46,337 nucleotides of DNA, taken from IMG/VR virus record IMGVR_UViG_3300037475_000228, positions 1 through 46,337 of that record. One strand, given 5' to 3'. The notes under the pieces were generated by a model. The model made no database searches. It was not told the origin of the DNA and saw only the letters and a program-made list of their open reading frames with translations. Shown here one piece after another: positions 1 to 7,986 of this stretch; position 1 is the first letter of the stretch, and the number at the start of each line of letters is the position of its first letter. The position numbers were made by a program, and so were the translations under genes. This stretch comes from a virus.

Positions 1-1656
1 AACAAAGTAGGGGATGCCCTTATTAAAAAAATGGGTAAGAATTATCTAGAAAATATTGCTCCTCAGGTAGATTATAATTATATAAAAAATGGTGTATTTA
101 ATAGTCCATTACGTTTAGAACATCGCAAACGTGTTTATCAGAATTTAGAAGAAAGATTAGCTCCAGAACTTGCTAGACTTGGTGCTCTTGGAGAGAAAGA
201 GGGATTGGAAGAACTTAATCAACATAAGTTACGCAAGCTACAATCCACTGATCTTGGTCATAAGATAATTTCTGATGAAAAAGATAGAGCAAATTTAGCT
301 GCTAGAAATTTAAGAGAAAATGAACAGGGTAAGTTAGCTGCTGAAATAGCTAAAATTGAAGCCTTAAGGCAAGCAGGTCATGAGGAACAAGCGCAGCATG
401 AAGCACAACTTGCTGAAGATTATTTTGAAGGATTAGCTCAAAAAGAACATCCTATTAGAATGGTTGAAAGAGAAGCAGCTCTTGCTCAAGGATTGCCTGC
501 AACTGCAGATATTCCTGCATATAGAATGATGCATTTAAGACCTAATCATGCTGCAACTGGTGCTAATGCATTAGGAACGTTTGCAAGCGCTGCTCTTCAT
601 CAGAATAAAAAAGCTGGAGGAATGGTTAAAAAATATGCTCCTGGTGGATTTGTATTACCCCAAGTAAAACAGACCCCACAGGATTTACAAATGCAGCATC
701 AAATTGAGGCAATGCATCATCATAATCCTCATGAAGCGATGTTACATGCGATAGCGCGAGGCGGAGCTGAAACAGCACGTCGTCATGGTCAAACTGCATT
801 TAGTGATATTGCAGCTGATACATATTTTGAACATCAACAAAAGAATCAAGTTCAAAAAGAACGCGCTATTGGACTCATGCAAAAGATTCAAGAATCCAGG
901 TTAAGACAACAAGATATCATGGCCCACTATGATCATCAGCAAAAGGCATTGGATGAACAAACTCGTCATCATCGAACTATGGAAGGGCATCAAGCTCAAG
1001 CTCTTGCAGCAAGACAATCTGGAACAGGCGGTATGACAGAAATGGTTGGGCCTGATGGTACTATAAAATATCTTCCACGTGGATTAAAAGAAACTGCATC
1101 TGCTAGGGAAAGAGCCAAAAATAATAGAAAAATTCGTGAAATGTATGTTAACCCAAAAACAGACATTCAAACTGTTATTAAGGATTCTAAAAAGCTTAAG
1201 CAATTGATTGATGAAAGTAAGATGGATACCGGTGCTACTACTGAATTTATTAGTGGTATTCCAGGAATTGGTCCACATCTTGCATCAATGCTTGGAGCAG
1301 GGAATCAAACAGAACAAAACAAATTTGACAAAACAACGGCTGATTTAATTAATGCACAAACTAAAGCATTAGGGTCATCTGCAACCGATGCTCAAAGAGC
1401 TCAAATTGCTGCTTCTAAACCTACCCGTAAGAACACCAGTAAAGCCAATCAGGAAATTGTATCAGAGCACATTCTACCAGAAGCAGAGAACAGACTTGCT
1501 AAAGCATTATTTATAGAAGAATTTGTTAGAAAAGGTTTGGGAGATGAGCAAGATGCATTAGAAGCTTATGAGGATAATTTAAGACCTCATGAAGAAGCTG
1601 CTGTTCCTAGTAGATCAGCTATCATGGCTGAACTTAAAAGAAGAGGATTAATGTAA
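1..1656 (+). CDS. Putative DNA-ejection/internal virion protein (5' end cut by window)
   Basis: The reading frame is open from base 1, so the gene may begin before the window; the first in-frame ATG is at 31 (541 aa from there). The protein is helical, charged and His/Gln-rich in the middle. At about residues 195-206 it has the motif AGGMVKKYAPGG, which recurs in other proteins of this genome. The C-terminal 130 residues have the look of phage ejection proteins, with a PGIGPHLASML helix and then a segment of the type FDKTTADLINAQTKALG. Its stop overlaps the next start by one base, so the two are coupled. By position beside the next gene, and matching the cut gene at the window's other end, it probably enters the host cell with the DNA. 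Function is inferred from composition and place. Confidence 0.55.
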   Translation, partial: NKVGDALIKKMGKNYLENIAPQVDYNYIKNGVFNSPLRLEHRKRVYQNLEERLAPELARLGALGEKEGLEELNQHKLRKLQSTDLGHKIISDEKDRANLAARNLRENEQGKLAAEIAKIEALRQAGHEEQAQHEAQLAEDYFEGLAQKEHPIRMVEREAALAQGLPATADIPAYRMMHLRPNHAATGANALGTFASAALHQNKKAGGMVKKYAPGGFVLPQVKQTPQDLQMQHQIEAMHHHNPHEAMLHAIARGGAETARRHGQTAFSDIAADTYFEHQQKNQVQKERAIGLMQKIQESRLRQQDIMAHYDHQQKALDEQTRHHRTMEGHQAQALAARQSGTGGMTEMVGPDGTIKYLPRGLKETASARERAKNNRKIREMYVNPKTDIQTVIKDSKKLKQLIDESKMDTGATTEFISGIPGIGPHLASMLGAGNQTEQNKFDKTTADLINAQTKALGSSATDAQRAQIAASKPTRKNTSKANQEIVSEHILPEAENRLAKALFIEEFVRKGLGDEQDALEAYEDNLRPHEEAAVPSRSAIMAELKRRGLM

Positions 1657-3695
1657 TGCCTACTGATTTATCTCATCTATCTGATGCAGATTTATTAGCA
1701 TTAGCTGGAATGCAATCTCCGGAAAAGAATTCTTTATCTTCTATGTCTGATGAAGAACTTTTAAGATTATATGGTGCTAAAAGTAAAGAATCGGAACCAT
1801 CCATAATGCAGTCCTTAGCAAGAGGTGCTAAAGATGCTGCAGCAGGCTTAATTGGTGCTCTTCCTGATCTGGCAGCAATGCCATATTATGCTTATAAAAA
1901 TGCAAGGGGAGAACATGTAGAACCTGTAACAGAAAAAATCAGTCGTGGTATTGATCAAGCAACTAGTGGTTATACAAAATCTCACACACCAGGACAAAAA
2001 GTAGCATCTTCAGTTATTCAAGGAGTTGCTGGAATTCCTGGTTTTGGAGGAGCAGCCAAATTAGCATCAAAAGCAGGAATAGAAGGGGTAAAAAGAGCTC
2101 CAAGATTAGCTAAAGGATTACAGCAATTTTTAAATGAAAGTGGTGCAATGTCTCGCACAAATTTAGGTGCCACTACTGGAGCTTCCGCATTATCACAGCA
2201 TACTGCAAATGTTAGTCCAGATAGTGCTTTGGCTCCTTTTATTGCTGGGATAGCCGGAGGAAGTTTAGGGGGAAAAGCAGCTAATTTTAAAGGTAATAGT
2301 CCCGCTGCTTATAGGGCTGAAAAAATTAGATATGATCCAAGACTTAATAAGATTTTTAAAACAGCAGGAATTGATCCAACATTGGCTGATGTTAGTCATT
2401 CCAAATCTTTAAAAAGAGCAGAAGATAATCTGCATCATGGAATCTTTTCTTCCTCTCCTATTGCTAAGAAAAAAGCTGCTCAATATAAAAAAATTCGTGG
2501 AAATTTAGGAATAGAAGGCTTTGAAGAGAGTGAGATTCATCCGGGAACTCATGGATCTGAATTGTTAGAACAGCATATTGGAAATTACAAAGAAAAGCAT
2601 AGCCAATCTGTTAAAGATAAAGAAAATCAAATTGATCATATCCTTGAAAATCTTCCTGAAGATAAAGCTTATGCAGATGTTCAAGATATTATTAAGCACT
2701 ATGAAAAAGAGAAATCTAAGTATCGTGCTAACGCTGGAAAAGAATTATTTGATGAGCGTGAATCTTCAAAAATTGTTAACAATCTAAAAGAAAAAGCTCC
2801 TTCTTCTCAATTAGATGCAAAAAGTCTTAGGGAATTAAGGCAGCATATTGATGATAAAATAAAATATGATAAGGTCACTTTTGGAAAAGAAGATGCGCAA
2901 TTATTTGAATTAAGATCTCATGTAAATGATATTTTGCAAAAACATTCTAAGGTTACGCCTGAATTACAAGAATTATGGGATCAAACTAATAAAAGTCATC
3001 ATCAATATTTGTCTAGGGAAGAACCTATTCTCAATAAATATTCTTTATCAAAAAAGAATGCAAATAAGGAAAATAAGCCTTTTATAGATTTGATAGAAGA
3101 TCTTAAAAATAAAAATACTACTGGAAAAGATTTTTCTTATCTTACAGATAAGGTTGTTCCTCATTCTGAAAGGTTAAAATTCACTCAATTAGCTATTCAC
3201 CAACTGGGAATGAAAAAAGGAACCTTTGATCTTTTACATTTTAAAAATAACTTTTTGAATCTAGATAAAAATAAGAGAGATGTTTTGTTAGCTGGTCTTT
3301 CTAAGGTCGATAAAAAAAAATTTGAATCAAATATGAAAGCTTTAGATAAGTTAAAAGTTACCGAAGGCAATGTTACTGGGTCTGGTCATACTGTTAATAC
3401 AGGTAAGGACATCCATGAATTAGCACATGCTACTAGTGATTTAGCATTAGGACATGATCCCGGAGCTTGGGTAAAGTTAATTGGAAGATTGGGAGCTACT
3501 GTTGGAGCTTCTAGATTTATGACAAATCCTGCAAATATTACAAAAATGGATAAGGCTTTCAATGCTAAAACTTTATCTCAAAAAAAAGAATATCTGCGAA
3601 AATTAGACGCAGCAACTCATGATAAAAAGTATAAATTCTTACCTTACAAAACAGCTGCGCGTACTGGTCTTAAATACGAAAAAGAAGAAGATTAA
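1656..3695 (+). CDS. Putative ejection protein / large internal virion protein
   Basis: This 679-aa protein opens with two copies of a short acidic module, LSHLSDADLLALAG and LSSMSDEELLRLYG, a hallmark of N-termini of large phage virion and ejection proteins. A hydrophobic Gly/Ala-rich part follows (residues about 50-210) with LPDLAAMPYYAY and the stretch GIDQATSGYTKSHTPGQK, typical of ejected podovirus proteins that may insert into membranes. The remainder is a long charged helical region with likely coiled coil (about 250-560) and another Gly/Ala helix near the C-terminus. It is coupled to the upstream ejection-type gene and ends next to a convergent small gene. No lytic transglycosylase motif was seen. 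Role inferred. Confidence 0.55.
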   Translation: MPTDLSHLSDADLLALAGMQSPEKNSLSSMSDEELLRLYGAKSKESEPSIMQSLARGAKDAAAGLIGALPDLAAMPYYAYKNARGEHVEPVTEKISRGIDQATSGYTKSHTPGQKVASSVIQGVAGIPGFGGAAKLASKAGIEGVKRAPRLAKGLQQFLNESGAMSRTNLGATTGASALSQHTANVSPDSALAPFIAGIAGGSLGGKAANFKGNSPAAYRAEKIRYDPRLNKIFKTAGIDPTLADVSHSKSLKRAEDNLHHGIFSSSPIAKKKAAQYKKIRGNLGIEGFEESEIHPGTHGSELLEQHIGNYKEKHSQSVKDKENQIDHILENLPEDKAYADVQDIIKHYEKEKSKYRANAGKELFDERESSKIVNNLKEKAPSSQLDAKSLRELRQHIDDKIKYDKVTFGKEDAQLFELRSHVNDILQKHSKVTPELQELWDQTNKSHHQYLSREEPILNKYSLSKKNANKENKPFIDLIEDLKNKNTTGKDFSYLTDKVVPHSERLKFTQLAIHQLGMKKGTFDLLHFKNNFLNLDKNKRDVLLAGLSKVDKKKFESNMKALDKLKVTEGNVTGSGHTVNTGKDIHELAHATSDLALGHDPGAWVKLIGRLGATVGASRFMTNPANITKMDKAFNAKTLSQKKEYLRKLDAATHDKKYKFLPYKTAARTGLKYEKEED

Positions 3696-3696
3696 T

Positions 3697-3921
3697 CTAA
3701 TCCTTCCTTTCTTCATCGAATTCTATAATAATCCCTAATTTTGGATATTTTTTTAGGCTTCTTCCCCATTCACATAATTCAACGAATGATTCTATTCCCA
3801 TCATTTTTTTCTTCTTTATTATTTTATTTGAAGGAATATCACAACCTTTATGATTTATATAATCGTGTTCAACAACGTATATCCATCCTAGTTCTTTATT
3901 CTCTGTTTCATTATTACACAT
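3697..3921 (-). CDS. Hypothetical protein, 74 aa
   Basis: The ATG at 3921 is preceded by an excellent ribosome site (GGAGGG, 4 bases upstream), so it is preferred to the TTG 12 bases further up. No family is recognised. The protein is charged and ends in IIIEFDEERKD. The DNA coding for that tail (3699-3730) is repeated, with one mismatch over 32 bases, in the replication gene at 13624-13655. It converges tail-to-tail with the ejection gene that ends at 3695. A -10-like TATAAT lies on the minus strand at 4025-4020. Confidence 0.6.
   Translation of the reverse strand: MCNNETENKELGWIYVVEHDYINHKGCDIPSNKIIKKKKMMGIESFVELCEWGRSLKKYPKLGIIIEFDEERKD
3699..3730 (-). repeat. 32-nt dispersed repeat, copy 1
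   Basis: Read on the minus strand this segment matches 13624-13655 on the plus strand at 31 of 32 bases. Here it encodes the C-terminal FDEERKD of the small gene; at the other site the same frame reads FDEERKD inside the replication protein. The two copies are inverted and about 10 kb apart. Confidence 0.8.
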
Positions 3922-4100
3922 TATTCCCTCCAATTTATTTTAACCTAAACTAAAAATAATAAAAGGATATGAGGGTAGGAGGGTTGGTATTTGGAGGGGG
4001 TATGACCCCCCTTAAAAGCATTATAAAATAAGAGTAACAGGGGTACGACCCATTTATTATACCACAGAAAATATGAGCTTTGGCCGAATACGGTTACGAC

Positions 4101-4116
4101 AAACCGGATCCGGTTT
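4101..4116. promoter_or_regulatory. Perfect 16-bp palindrome
   Basis: AAACCGGATCCGGTTT reads the same on both strands. Such a GC-containing perfect palindrome stands out in this AT-rich noncoding region and looks like a dimeric DNA-binding site. A further half-like ACATCCGG lies at 4137-4144. No partner protein can be named. Confidence 0.5.
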
Positions 4117-4207
4117 TGTTTGTAAAAATTGCAACCACATCCGGTGAAAATAATTACTGCAGTATTAGTATTAAAAGTTAGGGAAGCTCATAATCTTTTT
4201 AAGATTT

Positions 4208-4355
4208 AGGCGATGTCAACGGAAAAGGGGGGCGCCCCTTCTTTAAAATCGCCTCAAAATAGGTACCGACCATCCGATAAACCAAACATTTCTGCGGCTT
4301 ACAAGGCCAATACCAAAAAGGCGATTTTGAGGCGATTATTAACTAACAATCGCCT
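4208..4355. repeat. Cluster of AGGCGAT repeats (iteron-like or attenuator)
   Basis: AGGCGAT(T) occurs at 4208-4214, 4319-4326 and 4330-4337, and its complement AATCGCCT at 4247-4254 and 4348-4355. A sixth copy is at 4915-4921, just before the RHH gene region. In RNA, 4247-4260 can pair perfectly over 14 bases with 4324-4337, or 4330-4337 can pair with 4348-4355; the two pairings exclude each other. That is the geometry of an antiterminator/terminator switch, but it would also fit iterons bound by a partition or replication protein. Confidence 0.5.
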
Positions 4356-4362
4356 GATTTTT
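4330..4362 (+). terminator. Candidate intrinsic terminator
   Basis: AGGCGATT (4330-4337) and AATCGCCT (4348-4355) form a perfect 8-bp stem with a 10-base loop, followed by GATTTTTTATT. The 5' arm can instead pair with an upstream segment (see the repeat cluster), so termination may be conditional. Confidence 0.5.
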
Positions 4363-4463
4363 TATTGCGAAAAAATTCTAAGATGCTTTAGGTACTTTTG
4401 GGCAACTTAAAAGTGCAATTCACTTTTTTATGAGTCAGATTGACCCACAACCCATGTTTTTTA

Positions 4464-4472
4464 TGTTATAAT
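4464..4472 (+). promoter_or_regulatory. Extended -10 promoter element
   Basis: TGTTATAAT matches an extended -10 (TG-n-TATAAT) 72 bases upstream of the start at 4544. A TTGACC lies further upstream at 4440-4445, but its 21-base spacing is too long for a normal -35, so recognition probably depends on the extended -10. Confidence 0.5.
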
Positions 4473-4543
4473 GAATGGTTAAATCCCTAATCTTACAATT
4501 ATCATAATATAGATATATAAAAATCATGATTTGAGAAAATATA

Positions 4544-4810
4544 ATGGAAATTAGAAAACTTACACAAAGAGAAATAGAATATTTGAAAAAACTGTTAGAA
4601 AATCATACTTATGAAGCAGGTTCCGTTATTGAATTTAACCAACTTTTTTTTCCTGGAATTTTTGCTGTTATAGGAGAAAATAAAGAAATTTCTATTATTC
4701 AAGAGCCTGTAAAAAATATAAAATATGACACCTCAGAAGATGGAAAAATTAAAATGACCTATGATACTACATATAAGTGCAAAGTCACTAATTGGAGGGC
4801 AAAAAATTAA
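4544..4810 (+). CDS. Hypothetical protein, 88 aa
   Basis: Short soluble protein starting MEIRKLTQREIEYLKKLL, with a helical N-terminus and a beta-rich remainder (YEAGSVIEFNQLFFPGIFAVIG...). No family is recognised. It is preceded by the extended -10 promoter and followed by an AT-rich gap of about 110 bases that carries further -10-like boxes. It is on the same strand as the lipoprotein and RHH genes downstream. Confidence 0.55.
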   Translation: MEIRKLTQREIEYLKKLLENHTYEAGSVIEFNQLFFPGIFAVIGENKEISIIQEPVKNIKYDTSEDGKIKMTYDTTYKCKVTNWRAKN

Positions 4811-4919
4811 AAAATATATTTGATTTTTAAATGATTTTTACTTGTTGTGAATTATAGTATACACAAATTTATAAATATATGCTATTATATACTTGTTGAG
4901 GTAATTTAATGGTGAGGCG

Positions 4920-5072
4920 ATGAAACTTAGATACCAAGTGATTGTATTTGTAACTTATTTTGTTCTTTTGACAGCTCTTATTGGATGTGCTGTAAGATCT
5001 AATATATCAGCTGCTGATGAAGATAATGCGGGTACTCTGCCAAGAACAGTAATTGTGAATCTAGCTAAGTAA
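4920..5072 (+). CDS. Small lipoprotein, 50 aa
   Basis: The frame begins MKLRYQVIVFV, runs through a hydrophobic segment and reaches LIGC at residues 20-23, a good lipobox, so Cys23 should be lipidated after signal peptidase II cleavage. The mature part is only 28 residues. It lies 3 bases before the RHH gene. An upstream ATG at 4909 gives only a four-codon frame. In phages a small lipoprotein is often an outer-membrane spanin subunit or an exclusion/entry-blocking protein. It is not proline-rich and no partner overlaps it, so the role stays open. Confidence 0.55.
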   Translation: MKLRYQVIVFVTYFVLLTALIGCAVRSNISAADEDNAGTLPRTVIVNLAK

Positions 5073-5075
5073 AGT

Positions 5076-5288
5076 ATGGATACGCAGTTAGTTCCACAAG
5101 TCAGAAATCACGTTGGATTTGCGATTAAGCCACGTAGAATTAAAAATCTCGTCGTGCAGCTTCCCATGGAAGCTCATTTGCAAATCCAACAGATGAAATT
5201 AGATCTACATAAAGATTCCATGAAAGAAGTTGTAAGAGACGCTCTAAATGACTATTTTAAGAGACATGGTTACATGCCGTTGGCGTAA
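5076..5288 (+). CDS. Ribbon-helix-helix DNA-binding protein
   Basis: This 70-aa protein has an N-terminal arm of about 25 residues, one beta strand (NLVVQLPMEA) and two helices (HLQIQQMKLDLHKD, then SMKEVVRDALNDYFKRHG), the layout of the MetJ/Arc/CopG fold. RHH proteins bind repeated operators as dimers; on plasmids many are partition centromere-binding or copy-control proteins. The AGGCGAT repeat cluster and palindrome 1 kb upstream are possible targets (inference). No ParA-type ATPase is in the window. Confidence 0.65.
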   Translation: MDTQLVPQVRNHVGFAIKPRRIKNLVVQLPMEAHLQIQQMKLDLHKDSMKEVVRDALNDYFKRHGYMPLA

Positions 5289-5293
5289 AGATT

Positions 5294-5521
5294 TTAGTCT
5301 TCTTTCCCCAAAATCTTTGAAAAAAAACTTCTCGCTTTTTTTAAAACAGGTTGCTTTTCTTTTATATCCTCTTCCTCATTTTTTTCTCTAGTTTCCCATC
5401 CTTCCAGAGCTTTTGAATAATCTAGTATTAGAAGAGGATAGGGACGATATTCATTTGCATTAATACGTTCTCTACGCGCTTTTCCTCTATATATTTCTCT
5501 TTTATATGGCTTTTTTCTCAT
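5294..5521 (-). CDS. Hypothetical basic protein, 75 aa
   Basis: Strongly basic N-terminus (MRKKPYKREIYRGKARRERI) followed by a mixed-charge, coiled-coil-like C-terminal half. It sits 12 bases downstream of ssb on the same strand and is probably co-transcribed with it. No family is recognised; the basic arm suggests nucleic-acid contact. Confidence 0.6.
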   Translation of the reverse strand: MRKKPYKREIYRGKARRERINANEYRPYPLLILDYSKALEGWETREKNEEEDIKEKQPVLKKARSFFSKILGKED

Positions 5522-5533
5522 GGTTTTTCTCTT

Positions 5534-5977
5534 TTAAAAAGGTACATCATCATCGATATCATCAAAATGGCTTGGCAGCGGAACTGCACCAGAACCAGTA
5601 GAAGTATCCATAACTTTTGAAAAGGTACCTCTACTATCTAATAATACCAATTCCCCTCTAAATGTTGATAATACAATTTCCGTACTATATCTTTCAACAT
5701 TGGTATTATCTGTCCATTTGCGTGTTTGCAACTGACCTTCTACGTAAACTTTGCTACCTTTTTTTAAGTACTTTTCTGCTACATCAACTAAACGATCGTT
5801 GAAAATCACTACACGATGCCATTCAGTTTTTTCTTTACGCTCTCCAGATTTGTCTTTCCAACTCTCACTTGTAGCAATTGAAAATGAGACAATTTTTGCC
5901 CCTTCTTGCGCATTTCGCACTTCTGGATCTTTTCCTAAATGACCCACTAAAATAACCTTGTTTACAGATCCTGCCAT
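5534..5977 (-). CDS. ssb: Single-stranded DNA-binding protein
   Basis: A complete bacterial-type SSB of 147 aa. It begins [20 protein letters not shown], continues through the OB fold (residues 1-110, with TEWHRVVIF and [17 protein letters not shown]), and ends in the acidic tail DIDDDVPF that docks partner repair and replication proteins. The [12 protein letters not shown] start and overall pattern resemble alphaproteobacterial SSBs. It coats single strands in phage replication and in YqaJ/RecT recombination (17991-20182). It shares a minus-strand cluster with the resolvase. Confidence 0.95.
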   Translation of the reverse strand: MAGSVNKVILVGHLGKDPEVRNAQEGAKIVSFSIATSESWKDKSGERKEKTEWHRVVIFNDRLVDVAEKYLKKGSKVYVEGQLQTRKWTDNTNVERYSTEIVLSTFRGELVLLDSRGTFSKVMDTSTGSGAVPLPSHFDDIDDDVPF

Positions 5978-6010
5978 GTTTACTCCTTTTCTAATTTGGG
6001 AATTGGTGAA

Positions 6011-6235
6011 TTATTTGTCATTTTCTTCTTTCTTTAATTTTGCCTTAATTTCCATTCTAGTAATGAAATGAGGGTGATTTTCATCAAGATTCATTTCTTT
6101 TTGGGTGTATTCCATTATCTCTAACATTTTTTTAAGTTCCTCAATTCTCTGAGAATGAGGATGATCCTTATCAAACTCCATTTGCATTTCTTTCGCCGTT
6201 AGTTCCATTAGTTCCAGTAAGTCTTGGGGTCTCAA
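6011..6235 (-). CDS. Hypothetical protein with two tandem helical repeats
   Basis: The protein consists of two similar units: LLELMELTAKEMQMEFD-KDHPHSQRIEELKK, then MLEIMEYTQKEMNLD-ENHPHFITRMEIKAK. This shows an internal duplication. The longest frame starts at TTG 6235 and overlaps the 3' end of the resolvase gene by 65 bases in another frame; an ATG at 6205 would shorten the overlap but cut into the first repeat. No family is recognised. It lies between the resolvase and ssb on the same strand. Confidence 0.55.
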   Translation of the reverse strand: MRPQDLLELMELTAKEMQMEFDKDHPHSQRIEELKKMLEIMEYTQKEMNLDENHPHFITRMEIKAKLKKEENDK

Positions 6236-6857
6236 TTTTTTGTTTTAACTTTCTCTTCTTTATATATGTCTCCAGTGATTCATAACGACCATATCCTAAA
6301 AACCTTAGGATTTTTGGAAGAGGAACACCATATCCTAATAATTCTATAATTTTTTCTTTGTCTTTATCATATTTACTCTTCCCTATCGTTCCCTTTTTTC
6401 TTCCTAAAATTTGCCCCTTACTTTTTTTAAAAGCTAAAGCCTCTTTAGTTCTTAGACTTATTAGATCTCTTTCAAGTTCAGATAGCAAAGAAAAAAGATG
6501 TAAACTCATTTTTGAATTAAGATCATGTTTACTGATATCTAATCCTTGCTTAACGGCAATTACTCTTATGTTTCTATCAACCAAATTATTTACTAAAGAA
6601 ATTACTTCAGCCGTACTTCTTCCTAACCTACTTAGCTCCGATACTATTAACGTATCTACATCATCTTTTAAGGTCTCTAATAATTCATCAATGCGTCGTT
6701 GTTTGCTACATCTACGAGAGGATACAATTAATTCTATAATATCATCTTCATGAATATGCATTCCTCTTTTCATTGCAAATTCAAGAACTGCTAATTTTTG
6801 ATGATCAAGCTCCTGTTTGTTCGTAGAAGCACGTATATAAGCGATTACTTTAGACAT
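6171..6857 (-). CDS. Serine resolvase/invertase-type site-specific recombinase
   Basis: A 228-aa small serine recombinase. The nucleophile is Ser11 in YIRASTNKQ; the SRLGRS motif is at 76-81, the long E helix (ELERDLISLRTKEA) at about 128-140, the conserved LGRKKG at 151-156, and a C-terminal helix-turn-helix at about 165-200. The tail beyond residue 205 (TGTNGTNGERNANGV) is unusual and overlaps the next gene. Enzymes of this size resolve plasmid multimers or invert segments and do not usually integrate phages. It would serve multimer resolution on a plasmid-like prophage or DNA inversion. No paired target site was found. Confidence 0.9.
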   Translation of the reverse strand: MSKVIAYIRASTNKQELDHQKLAVLEFAMKRGMHIHEDDIIELIVSSRRCSKQRRIDELLETLKDDVDTLIVSELSRLGRSTAEVISLVNNLVDRNIRVIAVKQGLDISKHDLNSKMSLHLFSLLSELERDLISLRTKEALAFKKSKGQILGRKKGTIGKSKYDKDKEKIIELLGYGVPLPKILRFLGYGRYESLETYIKKRKLKQKIETPRLTGTNGTNGERNANGV

Positions 6858-6940
6858 TTTTCCATTTTAATTTCTATTTCTTCTATTTTTTTATAAATAT
6901 CGTTAATTGAGGTAATAAGCCTATTAATTTTTTCATTCAT
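6845..6940 (-). CDS. Possible 31-aa leader peptide before the resolvase
   Basis: ATG at 6940 opens a 31-codon frame (MNEKINRLITSINDIYKKIE...), a charged amphipathic helix. Its start overlaps the stop of the upstream gene and its 3' end overlaps the resolvase start. This linked arrangement fits translational coupling. There is no homology evidence, so it may also be chance. Confidence 0.35.
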   Translation of the reverse strand: MNEKINRLITSINDIYKKIEEIEIKMEKCLK

Positions 6941-7304
6941 GTGTTTTTCCTTTTATTAAAGACTTGTCTAATTCTTCTTCCCACAGTTTTTGAAATTCGC
7001 TACTCCTCTGCTTGCTTTTTTTTATTTTTTCTTCATTTTCCAAAGCAATTATTTCACCAGGAATTATGTCGTCCCATCTTACGGGAAACATGGGGGGATT
7101 GTGGCGAGAAATGTTTATCTCAATATCCAGATGTCTATCTATGCTTTTCCAAAAAAAATTATCTTTCCAGACAAAAAGAGAATTATTCGAAATTTTTTCT
7201 TCAAAAAGATCATCATTTTCCAAGACAGCTATAAAATGTTCTTTGACAACAACTAATATTTTTTCAAAAAGCTCTTTTTCAAGTAATTTTTGCGATTTTT
7301 CCAT
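6933..7304 (-). CDS. Hypothetical protein, 123 aa
   Basis: Helical and acidic N-terminus (MEKSQKLLEKELFEKILVVV), a middle part with aromatic residues (VWKDNFFWKSIDRHLDIEINI) and a charged C-terminal coiled coil. No family is recognised. It is the first gene of the minus-strand cluster that runs through the resolvase to ssb. The 178-base divergent region upstream carries direct repeats. Confidence 0.55.
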   Translation of the reverse strand: MEKSQKLLEKELFEKILVVVKEHFIAVLENDDLFEEKISNNSLFVWKDNFFWKSIDRHLDIEINISRHNPPMFPVRWDDIIPGEIIALENEEKIKKSKQRSSEFQKLWEEELDKSLIKGKTHE

Positions 7305-7344
7305 AATTTTTTGTTTAAACCTATATGATCAATTCCTACAATAC

Positions 7345-7395
7345 ATTTTTACCCCCATCTTGTAAACTATTTTATAAGGATATTTTTACCCCCAT
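7345..7395. repeat. Direct repeats in a divergent promoter region
   Basis: ATTTTTACCCCCAT occurs at 7345-7358 and again at 7382-7395, spaced 37 bases start to start. GTAAAAAT, the complement of its left part, lies nearby at about 7418. The region separates the divergent genes starting at 7304 (-) and 7483 (+). This is the usual arrangement of an operator; the regulator is unknown. Confidence 0.5.
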
Positions 7396-7482
7396 TTTGC
7401 CGGGTGTTTAAACAATGTAAAAATACCTTGTTTAATTCTTCATAATGTGGTTAAGATGAAAAAAAATGAATGAGATCAAGAA

Positions 7483-7983
7483 ATGAATAAAATTGATAAA
7501 TTGACGAATGAAGAATTAAAAGTACTGGACAAACTTCACGGAAATCCTGTATTGACTTGCCATGCATACTGTACAGAACAAAAATTACATGCTGGGAGTA
7601 ATAATTATTTTCATGAGGTTATTGATATAATACAACAAGCTACTCAACCTCCTTTTTTTAATAATGAGAGAGTTAAAATATGTAAGTCCTTCCATCTATA
7701 CATTCAGGAATGTAAATTTACCGATCGTTTGCTTTACCAGTTGACAGAGGAATTAGAAGAAATAGATCAAAATTGGAATCAAGCTTGGTTAAATTTATGT
7801 GCGGCTAAAGATGCAAGAGATTTAGCTAATGATGAAACGCTTTCTTTTCCTATTGAAGCTCTTAAAGAAAAATGTACCTTACTTAATCGGAAAAAATTTG
7901 ACTGGCATGATTCATTACCAAAAAGAATCGAAGAATATCTAGAAAAGGAACAAAAGAATGACTTAGAAACAAAAGGAGATTAA
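7483..7983 (+). CDS. Hypothetical protein, 166 aa
   Basis: Soluble, mostly helical protein with several Cys and His (for example LTCHAYCTEQ at residues 24-33) and a charged C-terminal end. No recognised family. It is followed after 3 bases by a secreted protein with a strong ribosome site that lies inside this gene's end, so the two form an operon. Confidence 0.6.
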   Translation: MNKIDKLTNEELKVLDKLHGNPVLTCHAYCTEQKLHAGSNNYFHEVIDIIQQATQPPFFNNERVKICKSFHLYIQECKFTDRLLYQLTEELEEIDQNWNQAWLNLCAAKDARDLANDETLSFPIEALKEKCTLLNRKKFDWHDSLPKRIEEYLEKEQKNDLETKGD

Positions 7984-7986
7984 ATC

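Larger units (their letters stand above)
3922..4543. other. Noncoding region rich in hairpins and short repeats
   Basis: No convincing gene lies in this 620-base stretch. It holds a G5/C5 hairpin (3996-4010, loop TATGA), a perfect 16-bp palindrome (4101-4116), a short GC-rich hairpin around 4225-4240, a cluster of AGGCGAT repeats (4208-4355), an intrinsic-terminator-like hairpin (4330-4362) and an extended -10 promoter (4464-4472). A 65-codon open frame (4213-4410) overlies these structures and was not accepted. The block could be a control or partition-type site for a plasmid-like replicon. Confidence 0.6.

Noticed and set aside
4213-4410. 65-codon plus-strand frame
   Set aside because: It overlies the inverted repeats and the terminator-like hairpin, has no ribosome site, and its composition follows the repeats; not accepted as a gene.
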